Assembly (NCBI RefSeq): GCF_022763305.1
Contig: NZ_JALEGT010000071.1
Span: forward strand, 1 to 56,699
Direction: 5' to 3'
From: Marivita sp.
Lineage (GTDB): Bacteria; Pseudomonadota; Alphaproteobacteria; Rhodobacterales; Rhodobacteraceae
DNA length: 56,699 nucleotides
Position numbers and translations under genes: made by a program. Below are positions 1-7,578 of the stretch, one piece after another. Position 1 is the stretch's first letter. Each line of letters begins with the position of its first letter. The notes under the pieces are model-generated. The model did no database searches. It saw only the letters and a program-made list of their open reading frames with translations, and was not told the origin of the DNA.

Positions 1-28
1 AATGTTAAAGGTTCTGTTACTTCTTTTC

Positions 29-70
29 CGTTTCACATTGCTGAAACTGGGCGCTCAAAAATGTGAAACG
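29..70. repeat. 10-bp inverted repeat, 22-nt spacer
   Basis: CGTTTCACAT at 29-38 is repeated as its exact reverse complement ATGTGAAACG at 61-70. It lies just outside the terminator of the small gene at 128-394, in the AT-rich flank of the tRNA-Cys island. It could be an operator, a recombination site or a weak stem-loop; nothing in the sequence decides between these. Confidence 0.45.
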
Positions 71-85
71 AAATGAGGGATACGT

Positions 86-118
86 AAAAAGAAAAGGGCT
101 CCCAAAATTTGGAAGCCC
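86..118 (-). terminator. Intrinsic terminator of the ardC/small-ORF operon
   Basis: On the minus strand an 8-bp stem (GGGCTTCC pairing with GGGAGCCC, one G-T pair) with a 7-nt A/T loop is followed by TTTTCTTTTT. It lies ten bases beyond the stop codon of the gene at 128-394 and so closes that transcript. Confidence 0.8.
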
Positions 119-127
119 CTAGCATAT

Positions 128-394
128 TCACTTCACGAGCTTGAGCTTTGGTCGCAATCCAGAATTCATAACTGCACTGAAATTTGCAAGCGCAACATCA
201 AGAATATCTCTGCCGTTTGCTTCAAGCTCTTCCGTTTCTTCAAAGAAATACCTTTTCAACGTTTCGTCTATTTTGTCTAAGTCAACCTGACGATCTGTGA
301 GCAAACAATGCAACGCATATACTGCTTCATGGCAATAATCCTCGCGCACTTCGTCACGTGTCAACGGTGCCCACGGGCTAACGTAATCCTGCAT
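128..394 (-). CDS. Small hypothetical protein downstream of ArdC
   Basis: An 88-residue acidic protein that I do not recognise. It has no membrane segment or signal peptide, and looks helical, with many Asp, Glu and Leu residues. Its start is well supported: AAGGAGG stands eight bases before the ATG and overlaps the stop codon region of the upstream ardC-like gene (13-bp gap), so the two are co-transcribed and close at the terminator at 86-118. Base composition is visibly AT-richer than the chromosome to the right. Position inside the tRNA-Cys island suggests an accessory role in a mobile element, which is inference only. Confidence 0.7.
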   Translation of the reverse strand: MQDYVSPWAPLTRDEVREDYCHEAVYALHCLLTDRQVDLDKIDETLKRYFFEETEELEANGRDILDVALANFSAVMNSGLRPKLKLVK

Positions 395-407
395 TTTCCC
401 TGCCTCC

Positions 408-1292
408 TTAAGCTGCTATTTGTTGGATTGCATCCTGTGCAACGGTAATGAAATCAACGGCTTTCTGTGCTGCGCTTGCTGCTCTGAATATATACCGTTT
501 ATCATTGCGCAAAGCATTTAACCAACCGTCAATGTAAGTTCCGCTTTGTTCAAAATCTGGCGTTAGTCCGATCGTTGCGCACAAAATACAAGCTCCGATT
601 TCGGCGACCAACTCTTCTTTTGCGTATTCCTCGCGGTCGCGTCCATTGCCCAAGCGGTCAAGTCGGCTCTTGTGTCCTGTCCAATGGATCGTTTCGTGTG
701 CAAGTGTTGCGTAGTAGCTGTCCGCGTCAAAGAACGTGGAAACAGGCGGCATGTGAATAACATCTCTCGAATGATGGTAGAACGCCTTCGGCTGTTCTGT
801 TGTCTCGATTTTCGCTCCCGTTTCTGCGAAGAAAGCCTCAAGTATTGGATTAGTAAGCGTTCCAAAGTCGTGTGCCTCCGCCGCTGCGGTCTGGTAATAT
901 TCGTCGGGCAGGCCATCGATTTGATCGGCATTGAAAACTCTGTATCCGCGCAAGTACGGTACCTTGATTTCTTCGCCTGTCACTCTGTCTTCTGTTTCAT
1001 GCGTGTTATAAAAAACAACGAGGGTAGATTTCTCGCCCTTCCTGACCGCGCCGCCCTTCTCCTTGGCTTGTTTAAACGTGAACCAATGCGCGGCTTCAAA
1101 GCCTTTTTGTTGCGCCGTCATCCATAGCATGAGGGTGTTTATCCCTCTGTATTGCTCACCATTTGCCCGAAGTGGGAACACCGCGCCGCTGCCGCCGGTC
1201 CACGGCTGTCGCCATGGCGCTACGCCATCCTCTATCGCTTTGATGATTGCATTTGTCACATGCTGCTGGATGTCGAACTTTTCTTTAGCCAT
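408..1292 (-). CDS. ardC: ArdC-type antirestriction protein (ssDNA-binding domain plus zincin)
   Basis: A 294-residue protein with the ArdC layout: an N-terminal ssDNA-binding domain (about 1-120, with PWRQPW and YRGINTLML, typical of the DUF1738 family) followed by a zincin-like metallopeptidase domain. The zinc signature HETIHWTGH lies in the C-terminal half, and a downstream ELVAEIGA helix supplies the third ligand. ArdC proteins are carried by plasmids and integrative elements and help incoming DNA evade restriction. The start at 1292 is chosen because AGGGAGG precedes it; a longer reading to 1382 has an Arg/Pro-rich extension foreign to the family. The gene appears intact and is AT-richer than the chromosome. 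It is the main evidence for a mobile element at the left edge. Confidence 0.9.
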   Translation of the reverse strand: MAKEKFDIQQHVTNAIIKAIEDGVAPWRQPWTGGSGAVFPLRANGEQYRGINTLMLWMTAQQKGFEAAHWFTFKQAKEKGGAVRKGEKSTLVVFYNTHETEDRVTGEEIKVPYLRGYRVFNADQIDGLPDEYYQTAAAEAHDFGTLTNPILEAFFAETGAKIETTEQPKAFYHHSRDVIHMPPVSTFFDADSYYATLAHETIHWTGHKSRLDRLGNGRDREEYAKEELVAEIGACILCATIGLTPDFEQSGTYIDGWLNALRNDKRYIFRAASAAQKAVDFITVAQDAIQQIAA

Positions 1293-1683
1293 TTGGGCCT
1301 CCCTCGGCTTGCCCTCCCCAAAATCGGGCGGGGCTTCTGGCGAGGTCCGCGAACGCGGCCCTCTCCTGAAACCCTGCCTCACGGCGAGTGCAGGGGGGGA
1401 ACCGCCGCAATTGGAAAATCAAGCGCACAAGGGAGTGGTGCGGCCGCAGCACAGCGAGGCACGGTCCCGCAGTAAGCGCAGTATTTTCTTGTTGAGGTGG
1501 GGGACCGGCGGTCCCCTAAACGCCGCTATAGCGGCAAATCAAACAACGCGGCATGGGCTTTTTCATGGTGCGATTTGTCTCAACACGTCGCATTCAATCA
1601 CATGATGTATGGCGGGCTAGTGTGCGGGCTGAAGGCCCACGTTTCTAAATTGTTCTTAAATATCAGATAGTTAATGAAAAAAT
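1293..1683. other. Non-coding region between ardC and tRNA-Cys
   Basis: About 390 bases with no convincing gene. It holds two perfect small palindromes: GGGACCG-G-CGGTCCC at 1501-1515 and GCCGC-TATA-GCGGC at 1522-1535. The part next to the tRNA (about 1640-1683) is AT-rich. This would be the ardC leader and, if the island model is right, the attachment-site side of the tRNA. No integrase gene or duplicate of the tRNA 3' end is visible here. Confidence 0.6.
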
Positions 1684-1757
1684 TGGAGGCGAGTACCGGA
1701 ATCGAACCGGTGTACACGGATTTGCAATCCGCTGCGTCACCACTCCGCCAACTCGCC
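1684..1757 (-). tRNA. tRNA-Cys (anticodon GCA)
   Basis: The minus strand folds as a 74-nt cloverleaf with the acceptor arms GGCGAGT and ACTCGCC, the anticodon loop TTGCAAA carrying GCA, the T-loop TTCGATT and an encoded CCA end at 1684-1686. The 3' end points toward the AT-rich ardC region, the usual orientation for an element integrated at a tRNA 3' end. Confidence 0.97.
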
Positions 1758-1919
1758 AGAGTGGAGGCCTGATTAGGCGCTTGGGCGATGCGCGTCAAGC
1801 GGTTAACTGCTGTGCGGGCGATCACACGATGTGGCAGTATTTCGCGCGTTCTGCACATTGCTGAACGCGGACAGCTGTGGCAGAAGTCCTAGAGCGAACT
1901 GAACGGATGAGTTTAGCCC

Positions 1920-2573
1920 ATGACAGACTTTGCCGCCCGCCGGACCATGATGGTCGACACGCAGGTACGCCCCTCCGATGTGACCAAGTTTCCGATCATC
2001 GACGCCATGCTGTCGGTCCCGCGGGAAGCGTTTGTGCCGCGCGAGCAGGCCGAAGCGGCCTATATCAGCGAGAATGTGCCCATCGCGCCCGGTCGGGTCG
2101 TGCTGGAGCCGCGTACGCTGGGCAAGCTGCTCGATGCGCTGAACATTGAAGGCAATGAACTCGTGCTCGATGTCGCCGCCGGCTATGGCTATTCCTCCGC
2201 GCTCGTGGCGCGGATGGCCGAAGCGGTGATCGCCGTCGAGGAGGACGAGAGCATGGCTGCCGAAGCGCAGTCCATTCTGTCGGAACAGGGTGCCGACAAC
2301 GTTGTGGTGCATGTGGGCCCGTTAACGGAAGGTGCCGCACAACATGGTCCGTATGATGCCATTCTGATCCAGGGCGGGGTGGAGCAGGTGCCCGACAGCC
2401 TTCTTGACCAGCTCAAGGACGGGGGCCGGATCGGTTGTGTGGTCATGGAAGGCGCGCTGGGCGTTGTCAGAATCGGTTACAAGATCGATGGTGAGATGAC
2501 ATGGCGCTTTGCCTTCAATGCGTCGGCGCCAGTGCTGCCGGGGTTTGAAAAGACGGCGACATTCGCATTGTAA
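1920..2573 (+). CDS. pcm: Protein-L-isoaspartate O-methyltransferase family protein
   Basis: A 217-residue soluble protein of the PCMT family, which uses S-adenosylmethionine to methylate isoaspartyl residues in damaged proteins. The SAM-binding motif I is seen as [15 protein letters not shown] near residues 80-95, preceded by the family's start of [11 protein letters not shown] and VPREAFVP. It lacks some residues of the E. coli enzyme, so repair activity is inferred from family only. It stands 53 bases upstream of tolC on the same strand; pcm-tolC-popZ order recurs in alphaproteobacteria as I recall, which supports both this call and that of the gene at 4107. Confidence 0.88.
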   Translation: MTDFAARRTMMVDTQVRPSDVTKFPIIDAMLSVPREAFVPREQAEAAYISENVPIAPGRVVLEPRTLGKLLDALNIEGNELVLDVAAGYGYSSALVARMAEAVIAVEEDESMAAEAQSILSEQGADNVVVHVGPLTEGAAQHGPYDAILIQGGVEQVPDSLLDQLKDGGRIGCVVMEGALGVVRIGYKIDGEMTWRFAFNASAPVLPGFEKTATFAL

Positions 2574-2626
2574 TCGTCGCGCGCGGATACAGGTAAGAGC
2601 AGACAGGTCAACAAAGGGCAGCAGGC

Positions 2627-4036
2627 ATGGTGAAACGGTTGAAACTGACGGGACTGGCTGTGGCGCTGGGTCTGGTGATCGCGGCACCGATGGCGCGGGC
2701 CGAGACACTCGCCGACGCGATGATCGGGGCCTATAACACCAGCGGTCTGTTGGAGCAGAACCGGGCCGTGTTGCGCGCCGCCGACGAGGATGTCGCCCAG
2801 GCCGTGGCCGCCCTTCGTCCGGTGATTGCGTGGTCTGCCGATGCCACCCGCCAGTTCGGCACGACCCGCAGCGCGAATACGGGCAATCTGGTGGCGCCGA
2901 CGGTGTCGAACACCGTGTCCGCCAGTCTGACGGCCGATCTCACCGTCTACGACAACGGTCAAAGCAAGCTGAGCATCGAAACCGCGAAAGAGGCGGTTCT
3001 GGCGACCCGCCAGCAGCTGGTCTCGGTCGAGCAGCAGGTCCTGCTCTCGGCGGTGGAGGCCTATCTCGAAGTGCGCCGTACACTGGAAAACGTGGCGCTG
3101 CGGGAAAACAACGTTCGCCTCATCACGCAGGAATTGCGCGCCGCGCAGGAGCGGTTCGACGTGGGTGAAGTCACCCGCACCGACACCTCTTTGGCCGAAG
3201 CGCGGCTGGCCGCCGCCCGCAGCCAGCTGGCCGCGGCCCAAGGTGCGCTGACAATCGCGCGCGAACAATATCTTGCCATTGTCGGTCGTCTGCCGGGCGC
3301 GCTCGATCCGCTGCGCAGCCTTCCGCAACTTCCGGCATCCGTGGATGAGGCCAAGGCGATTGCGGTGCGCAATCACCCGCAGGTCAAGGCGATCCAACAT
3401 CAGGTCGCGGCGGCAGAACTGAACATCCTGCGCGCCGAGGCCGCGATGAAACCGACGGTGCGCCTGTCGGGGCGTCTGAGCGTTACCGAAAGCTTCGACA
3501 ATGAACGCTTCACGCGCGGAGGGTCCATCGGGCTCGAAGCCGGTGGGCCGATCTATCAGGGTGGGCGACTGACCTCGCTGGTCCGGCAATCCATGGCGAA
3601 TCGCGACTCGGCACGCGGACAGTTGCTTCAGGCTGTCGATCAGGTGACGCAGAACGTGGGCAATGCCTATGCACAGCTGCGCATCGCGCAGGCCAGTCTC
3701 GAATCGACCGAGCGTCAGGTGCGCGCGGCCACGGTTGCGTTCCGCGGCGTGCGTGAAGAAGCGGCACTGGGCGCGCGGACAACACTGGACGTTCTGAACG
3801 CCGAACAGGAATTGCTCAATGCGCGCTCTGCACGGATTTCCGCGCAGGTGGACGAGGGGATCGCAGCCTATCGCGTGCTGTCGACCATTGGTCGGCTCAC
3901 CGCGACCGACTTGCGCCTCAATGTTCAGCAATATGACCCGGTCAACTACTATAACCTGGTCAAAGACGCGCCAATTCAGAAAAGCAAGCAGGGTCAGCAG
4001 CTTGACCGTGTTCTGAAGTCCCTAGGGAAAAACTAA
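2627..4036 (+). CDS. tolC: TolC-family outer-membrane efflux/secretion channel
   Basis: A 469-residue protein with a Sec signal peptide (cleavage after APMARA, about residue 25) and two repeated coiled-coil/beta-strand halves typical of TolC. The trimer forms an outer-membrane barrel and periplasmic tunnel used by type I secretion and RND efflux systems. Long Ala/Gln/Glu-rich helices occupy roughly residues 120-240 and 330-420. Length is normal for the family. No membrane-fusion or inner-membrane partner is encoded nearby, so it likely serves several pumps. The start at 2627 has an AGCAGG-type Shine-Dalgarno about six bases before the ATG. Confidence 0.92.
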   Translation: MVKRLKLTGLAVALGLVIAAPMARAETLADAMIGAYNTSGLLEQNRAVLRAADEDVAQAVAALRPVIAWSADATRQFGTTRSANTGNLVAPTVSNTVSASLTADLTVYDNGQSKLSIETAKEAVLATRQQLVSVEQQVLLSAVEAYLEVRRTLENVALRENNVRLITQELRAAQERFDVGEVTRTDTSLAEARLAAARSQLAAAQGALTIAREQYLAIVGRLPGALDPLRSLPQLPASVDEAKAIAVRNHPQVKAIQHQVAAAELNILRAEAAMKPTVRLSGRLSVTESFDNERFTRGGSIGLEAGGPIYQGGRLTSLVRQSMANRDSARGQLLQAVDQVTQNVGNAYAQLRIAQASLESTERQVRAATVAFRGVREEAALGARTTLDVLNAEQELLNARSARISAQVDEGIAAYRVLSTIGRLTATDLRLNVQQYDPVNYYNLVKDAPIQKSKQGQQLDRVLKSLGKN

Positions 4037-4106
4037 GTTTTTTCGCATCTGTTGTGCGATTGTCCATGCCAAGCTACTCTGGTGATCGAGGTAGCAGTGG
4101 TGAACC

Positions 4107-5441
4107 ATGTCTGATCCCGTGACGAACGTGGAAATCGAGGATGTCCTGTCGTCCATCCGCAAGCTTGTTGCGGAAGAAGTTCGGTCGTCTCCGGTGGCGC
4201 GCAAGCCGGAAAAGCCGGGACGCCTGATCCTGACCGCGGCGCATCGCGTCCGCGAAGACACGCCGCCGCCGTCCGAACCCGTGCTTCTGACGCAGCCGAT
4301 TCTTCCCGGAGAGTCACCCGCAGAGGAACGTGCGCTCGACGACATTCCGCGCGACGCCCGTCTGGCCGAGTTCGGTGAAGTCGAAGGCGCGTTTCCCGAC
4401 CTCGACGCGGTGGAGCAATGGGACAGCCAACCGGATGCCCCGTCCGAGACAGGGCATCACGAGGCGGAGGGATGGGCCGATCCAGCCGACCACGAGGCTG
4501 AAGAGCACGCATGGGCTGACCCCGCCGATCAGGAGGCCGCGGCAGATGACTGTTCCGATCACCCCGGGGACGAGGCCCTGTCGCCTGACCAACAGGACGA
4601 GTCTGGCGGTGACCTAACCGACCCCGTGACAGATGCCGCGCGCAGTGAGCTCAATCGCCTGATCGAAGAAGAGGTCTCTGCCGCGCTTGCCCTGACGGCT
4701 GAGGACGATGCGGAGGAACAGCAGGACCTGTCCGAACACCGTGGCCGGAACGACGGGTCGCCGTCGGACGACACCCTGTCCGCGTCGGAAGACCCGGACG
4801 AACAGAGCGCGGAAGAAGCCGCTGACGAGGCGCTGTTCTGGGAATTGCCCGAGGATGAGCCTTCGTCGGAAGACGCATATGGTGTGGACGATCGGGAGGC
4901 CTCAGAGGCTGAAGCGTCGGACCCCCGGCATTCGCAGCCGGATGGGACCGAGCCCATGCCCGCGCCGCCCGCCGCCGCGCCGCTTCTCACACTCGAGGAT
5001 AAGGTTGCCGCGCTGGGCCGTCTGGTGGCGCGGGACAATCCCGAATTCGAGGAAGAGCGGGACCGCCCGGATGCTGACGATCTTGCGGCAGCCGCATCCG
5101 AGCCGATGGTCTGGCCGGAAGCGCCGTTCGAGGACGCCGTCGAGGAACAGCCTGTCGAGGACGCCTCGAACGTGGTGCATGCAGCAGACGCATGGCCGCA
5201 GGCCCAGACCTATCACACCGAGGTGCGGCAGGAGGCCCCAACGGAAAGCCATGCCGTGCAGACGGTCGAGACCGACGATGTCGGAACGCTCGACATGGAC
5301 GAAGAGATGCTTCGCCAGATGGTGATCGACATTGTCCGGCAGGAACTGCAGGGCGCGCTTGGCGAACGGATCACCCGCAATGTGCGCAAACTCGTGCGCC
5401 GCGAGATCCACCGCATGCTGATTTCGCAGGACTTCGACTGA
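4107..5441 (+). CDS. popZ: PopZ-like acidic polar-organising protein (DUF2497-type architecture)
   Basis: A 444-residue, very acidic protein in three parts: a conserved N-terminal helix (residues 1-30, VEIEDVLSSIRKLVAEEV), a long Asp/Glu/Pro/Ala-rich disordered linker (about 40-390), and a C-terminal helical block (about 395-444) ending in RREIHRMLISQDF. This is the plan of the alphaproteobacterial pole-organising protein PopZ: N-terminal partner-binding helix, acidic linker, C-terminal oligomerisation helices. In Caulobacter popZ also lies directly downstream of a tolC gene (rsaFa), which matches the order here. The linker is longer than in the Caulobacter protein. Function (condensate at the pole anchoring ParB-origin complexes) is inferred; sequence identity could not be measured. 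A plain 'DUF2497 protein' name is the cautious alternative. Confidence 0.72.
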   Translation: MSDPVTNVEIEDVLSSIRKLVAEEVRSSPVARKPEKPGRLILTAAHRVREDTPPPSEPVLLTQPILPGESPAEERALDDIPRDARLAEFGEVEGAFPDLDAVEQWDSQPDAPSETGHHEAEGWADPADHEAEEHAWADPADQEAAADDCSDHPGDEALSPDQQDESGGDLTDPVTDAARSELNRLIEEEVSAALALTAEDDAEEQQDLSEHRGRNDGSPSDDTLSASEDPDEQSAEEAADEALFWELPEDEPSSEDAYGVDDREASEAEASDPRHSQPDGTEPMPAPPAAAPLLTLEDKVAALGRLVARDNPEFEEERDRPDADDLAAAASEPMVWPEAPFEDAVEEQPVEDASNVVHAADAWPQAQTYHTEVRQEAPTESHAVQTVETDDVGTLDMDEEMLRQMVIDIVRQELQGALGERITRNVRKLVRREIHRMLISQDFD

Positions 5442-5490
5442 CCCACGACAAGGACGCGCGGATATCCATACGCGCGAAAGGTCAGGTCCA

Positions 5491-5518
5491 AAACAGAAAA
5501 CGCGCCCCGAAGGACGCG
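5491..5518 (-). terminator. Intrinsic terminator (UUCG tetraloop)
   Basis: On the minus strand CGCGTCC-TTCG-GGGCGCG forms a 7-bp stem closed by a UUCG tetraloop and followed by TTTTCTGTTT. It lies 23 bases past the stop of the gene at 5542-5865. In the convergent gap it may also slow transcripts from the popZ-like gene. Confidence 0.85.
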
Positions 5519-5541
5519 CTTTCCTTAAAGATATCGACGGC

Positions 5542-5865
5542 TTAGGCGGCTTCGGCCTGCTGGGCAGCAGCGTTCCGGCGCTCGCTCTCTTCGCGCGACA
5601 GCGCAACCGAGGTGCGCACACCTTTACCGACGAATTCCATCAGCCCTGCAACAACGCGCTCGTTCGGGTCGATCCCGGCGCAGCTGAGCACTTCGCGACC
5701 ATCGCGCGAGCGCGCCCAGCGGGCAATCTGCTCGGGGCCGTTGCCATATTTCTTGTCATCTGCGATCGCGTCATCCAATGCAGCAAGAACCACGGCAGCA
5801 AAAAGCTTGCGCGCGCGATTGCCTTGCTCTGCGTTGAAGGCGGTACCGTCAACGAAATCCTTCAT
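5542..5865 (-). CDS. Small conserved rhodobacterial protein (DUF6280-like)
   Basis: A 107-residue helical protein starting MKDFVDGTAFN and ending in a Ala/Gln/Glu-rich tail. I believe this matches the DUF6280 family found next to efp in Rhodobacterales, but that is memory, not a search; no function is known. The ATG at 5865 is chosen because CAGGACGG precedes it at good distance; the frame stays open upstream to 5976 but crosses the inverted repeat at 5947-5969 and has no good ribosome site. It is transcribed divergently from efp and ends at the UUCG terminator. Confidence 0.8.
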   Translation of the reverse strand: MKDFVDGTAFNAEQGNRARKLFAAVVLAALDDAIADDKKYGNGPEQIARWARSRDGREVLSCAGIDPNERVVAGLMEFVGKGVRTSVALSREESERRNAAAQQAEAA

Positions 5866-5946
5866 GATCCGTCCTGTGATTATTGCTCTTGTGTTTTCCG
5901 GCGTGGAGTTGCTTATGGCGTATTCCTGACGATTCGGATACCCTAG

Positions 5947-5969
5947 TTTTGCATACCTTTTATGCAAAA
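5947..5969. promoter_or_regulatory. Perfect 9-bp inverted repeat in the DUF6280/efp divergent region
   Basis: TTTTGCATA and TATGCAAAA flank a 5-nt spacer. The repeat lies between two divergent genes (start codons at 5865 and 6081), where a regulator could act on either promoter. The half-site resembles that of the LacI-type operators at 17227 and 20818, but the spacing differs (3 bases longer between TGCA cores), so it is probably read by another protein. Confidence 0.5.
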
Positions 5970-6080
5970 CATGCATGGCTTTTCGCGGGTGCGAAACGAA
6001 ATCTGGTTGTCTGGACAGCGTACCATCACCCAGATATAGGGACGGTCAAAGTTGGATCAACCTTTTGACGAAGTTTTGCC

Positions 6081-6644
6081 ATGCCCAAGATCAACGGTAA
6101 CGAAATCCGCCCCGGCAACGTGCTGGAACATAACGACGGCCTCTGGGTCGCTGTGAAAGTCGACCATGTGAAACCCGGCAAGGGCGGCGCCTTTGCCCAG
6201 GTCGAAATGAAGAACCTGCGCAACGGGTCCAAGCTGAACGAGCGTTTCCGTTCTGCCGACAAGGTCGAGCGCGTGCGTCTGGAACAGAAGGACATGCAGT
6301 TCCTTTATGAAACCGACGGCAACCTCGTTTTCATGGACACAGACACCTACGATCAGGTCGAGCTTCCAGCCGACATTCTGGGCGAACGTCGTCCGTTCCT
6401 CCAGGACGGCATGACCATCGTGGTGGAATTCCACGACGCCGAAGCGCTGAACGCGACCCTGCCGCAGAAGGTCACCTGCCAGGTGGTCGAGACCGAGCCG
6501 GTCGTCAAAGGCCAGACCGCGGCCAACAGCTTCAAGCCCGCGATCCTCGACAACGGCGTCAAGGTGATGGTTCCGCCCTTCGTCGGGCAGGAAGAGATGA
6601 TCATCGTGAACACCGAAACCATGGAATATTCCGAGCGCGCCTGA
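6081..6644 (+). CDS. efp: Translation elongation factor P
   Basis: A 187-residue EF-P with the three beta-barrel domains of the family: KOW-like N domain (1-65), OB domain (66-127) and C-terminal domain (128-187). It binds ribosomes stalled at polyproline and promotes peptide bond formation. The tip of the modified loop reads PGKGGA with Lys34, the residue that EpmA beta-lysylates in enterobacteria; no epmA or epmB homologue is seen nearby. The start at 6081 follows [12 protein letters not shown], the usual N terminus. It has its own strong terminator at 6698-6731. The proline-rich FtsY in this same window would be a natural EF-P-dependent substrate (inference). Confidence 0.97.
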   Translation: MPKINGNEIRPGNVLEHNDGLWVAVKVDHVKPGKGGAFAQVEMKNLRNGSKLNERFRSADKVERVRLEQKDMQFLYETDGNLVFMDTDTYDQVELPADILGERRPFLQDGMTIVVEFHDAEALNATLPQKVTCQVVETEPVVKGQTAANSFKPAILDNGVKVMVPPFVGQEEMIIVNTETMEYSERA

Positions 6645-6697
6645 CCTCGGGACCCGCGCGCAAATCCCCCGAAACCGCCGGGGGACGCATATGGATC

Positions 6698-6731
6698 AAA
6701 AGGCCTCCGGCATCTGCCCGGAGGCCTTTTT
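6698..6731 (+). terminator. Strong terminator of efp whose 3' arm carries the next gene's Shine-Dalgarno
   Basis: AAAAGGCCTCCGG at 6698-6710 pairs perfectly with CCGGAGGCCTTTT at 6718-6730 around a 7-nt loop and ends in a T run. GGAGG at 6720-6724, inside the 3' arm, stands nine bases before the ATG at 6734. When the hairpin forms, that ribosome site is both sequestered and mostly untranscribed beyond. Confidence 0.93.
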
Positions 6732-6733
6732 AC

Positions 6734-7207
6734 ATGCGAGATCTTACCAAAGACGACATACCCGACATGGTGCCGCTGTTTCGCGCGCTGCATCGCCATC
6801 ACGTGACGGCCTTGCCAGAGGTGTTTCACGACGACGGGACCGATGCGCAGTTCGCAGAGCATCTGGCGCAGCTCCTCGACAGCGACGGAGCGGCAGTCGG
6901 CGTTTGGCAAGACGGAGGTCTGGTCGGCTATGCGCTGTTTCTCATTCAGACGCGTCCGGCGGATGTGTTCCGCCACGCTGAAAGACGCGCCTATCTCGAC
7001 CATCTTTTCGTGGGTCCGGATCACCGAAGGGCCGGACATGCCAAAGCGATGATTGCCGCCATGGAAGATCGGCTTGCCGCGCAAGGGATCACCTTATGGA
7101 CGGCGTCGCATTACGCTTTCAACACGGGCGTCGAACGGACATTTTCAGCGGCAGGGGCGCGACCTGACCTTGTGCGGGTCGCGAAACCTCTGACAGGGTC
7201 TGGATAA
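6734..7207 (+). CDS. GNAT-family N-acetyltransferase
   Basis: A 157-residue single-domain GNAT enzyme. Motif A for acetyl-CoA is seen as LFVGPDHRRAGHAKAMI near residues 97-113, and the C-terminal strand-helix (TLWTASHYAFNTGVERTFSAAGA) fits the family. The acceptor is unknown. The start is fixed by position: three bases upstream lies the T run of the efp terminator, and the only ribosome site (GGAGG) is in the terminator stem. It can therefore be translated only from read-through of efp. A link to EF-P modification is possible but unsupported by sequence. Confidence 0.85.
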   Translation: MRDLTKDDIPDMVPLFRALHRHHVTALPEVFHDDGTDAQFAEHLAQLLDSDGAAVGVWQDGGLVGYALFLIQTRPADVFRHAERRAYLDHLFVGPDHRRAGHAKAMIAAMEDRLAAQGITLWTASHYAFNTGVERTFSAAGARPDLVRVAKPLTGSG

Positions 7208-7578
7208 GGGCCAAGCCTGGCAAAACAGGCGTGGCCGCATTTTCGAAAGGTCTTTGCACCGTTCGGCCGGTTTCTGACTTGTTAACATCATGTATCGCAT
7301 ACCCCTGCCCACGGTGCGCACCGAGCGGGAAGGGTCACTCCCATGCCGCGACACATGAACTGACGATCTCTCGAATGCCTTTCGGGGCTGACCGCGAGAA
7401 ACCGGTTTCACCAAGGTCCCGGGGGACACCCCGGCACATGAGAGCCCGTCAGGCCCAAGAGGGGCGGCGCCGCTTTCCGGAACATTGCAGAAGTCACAGC
7501 AGCCGGGCGATGCCCGAGCCACAAGACACCACCCCGGCGGGCTCTGTCCCGTTCGGGGCGCGTGCGCTGCGGACAGAT
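7208..7578. other. Intergenic region between convergent GNAT and ygfZ
   Basis: About 370 bases without a convincing gene; frames that remain open here have rhodobacterial shadow composition and no ribosome site. An imperfect stem (GGCCAAGCCTG pairing with CAGGCGTGGCC, 7209-7236) followed by GCATTTTC may end the GNAT transcript. A second part near 7500-7530 has short GC inverted repeats. Confidence 0.5.

Noticed and set aside
7145-7522. Minus-strand frame in the GNAT/ygfZ gap
   Set aside because: Overlaps the GNAT end, no ribosome site, and low-complexity composition; the gap is best left non-coding.
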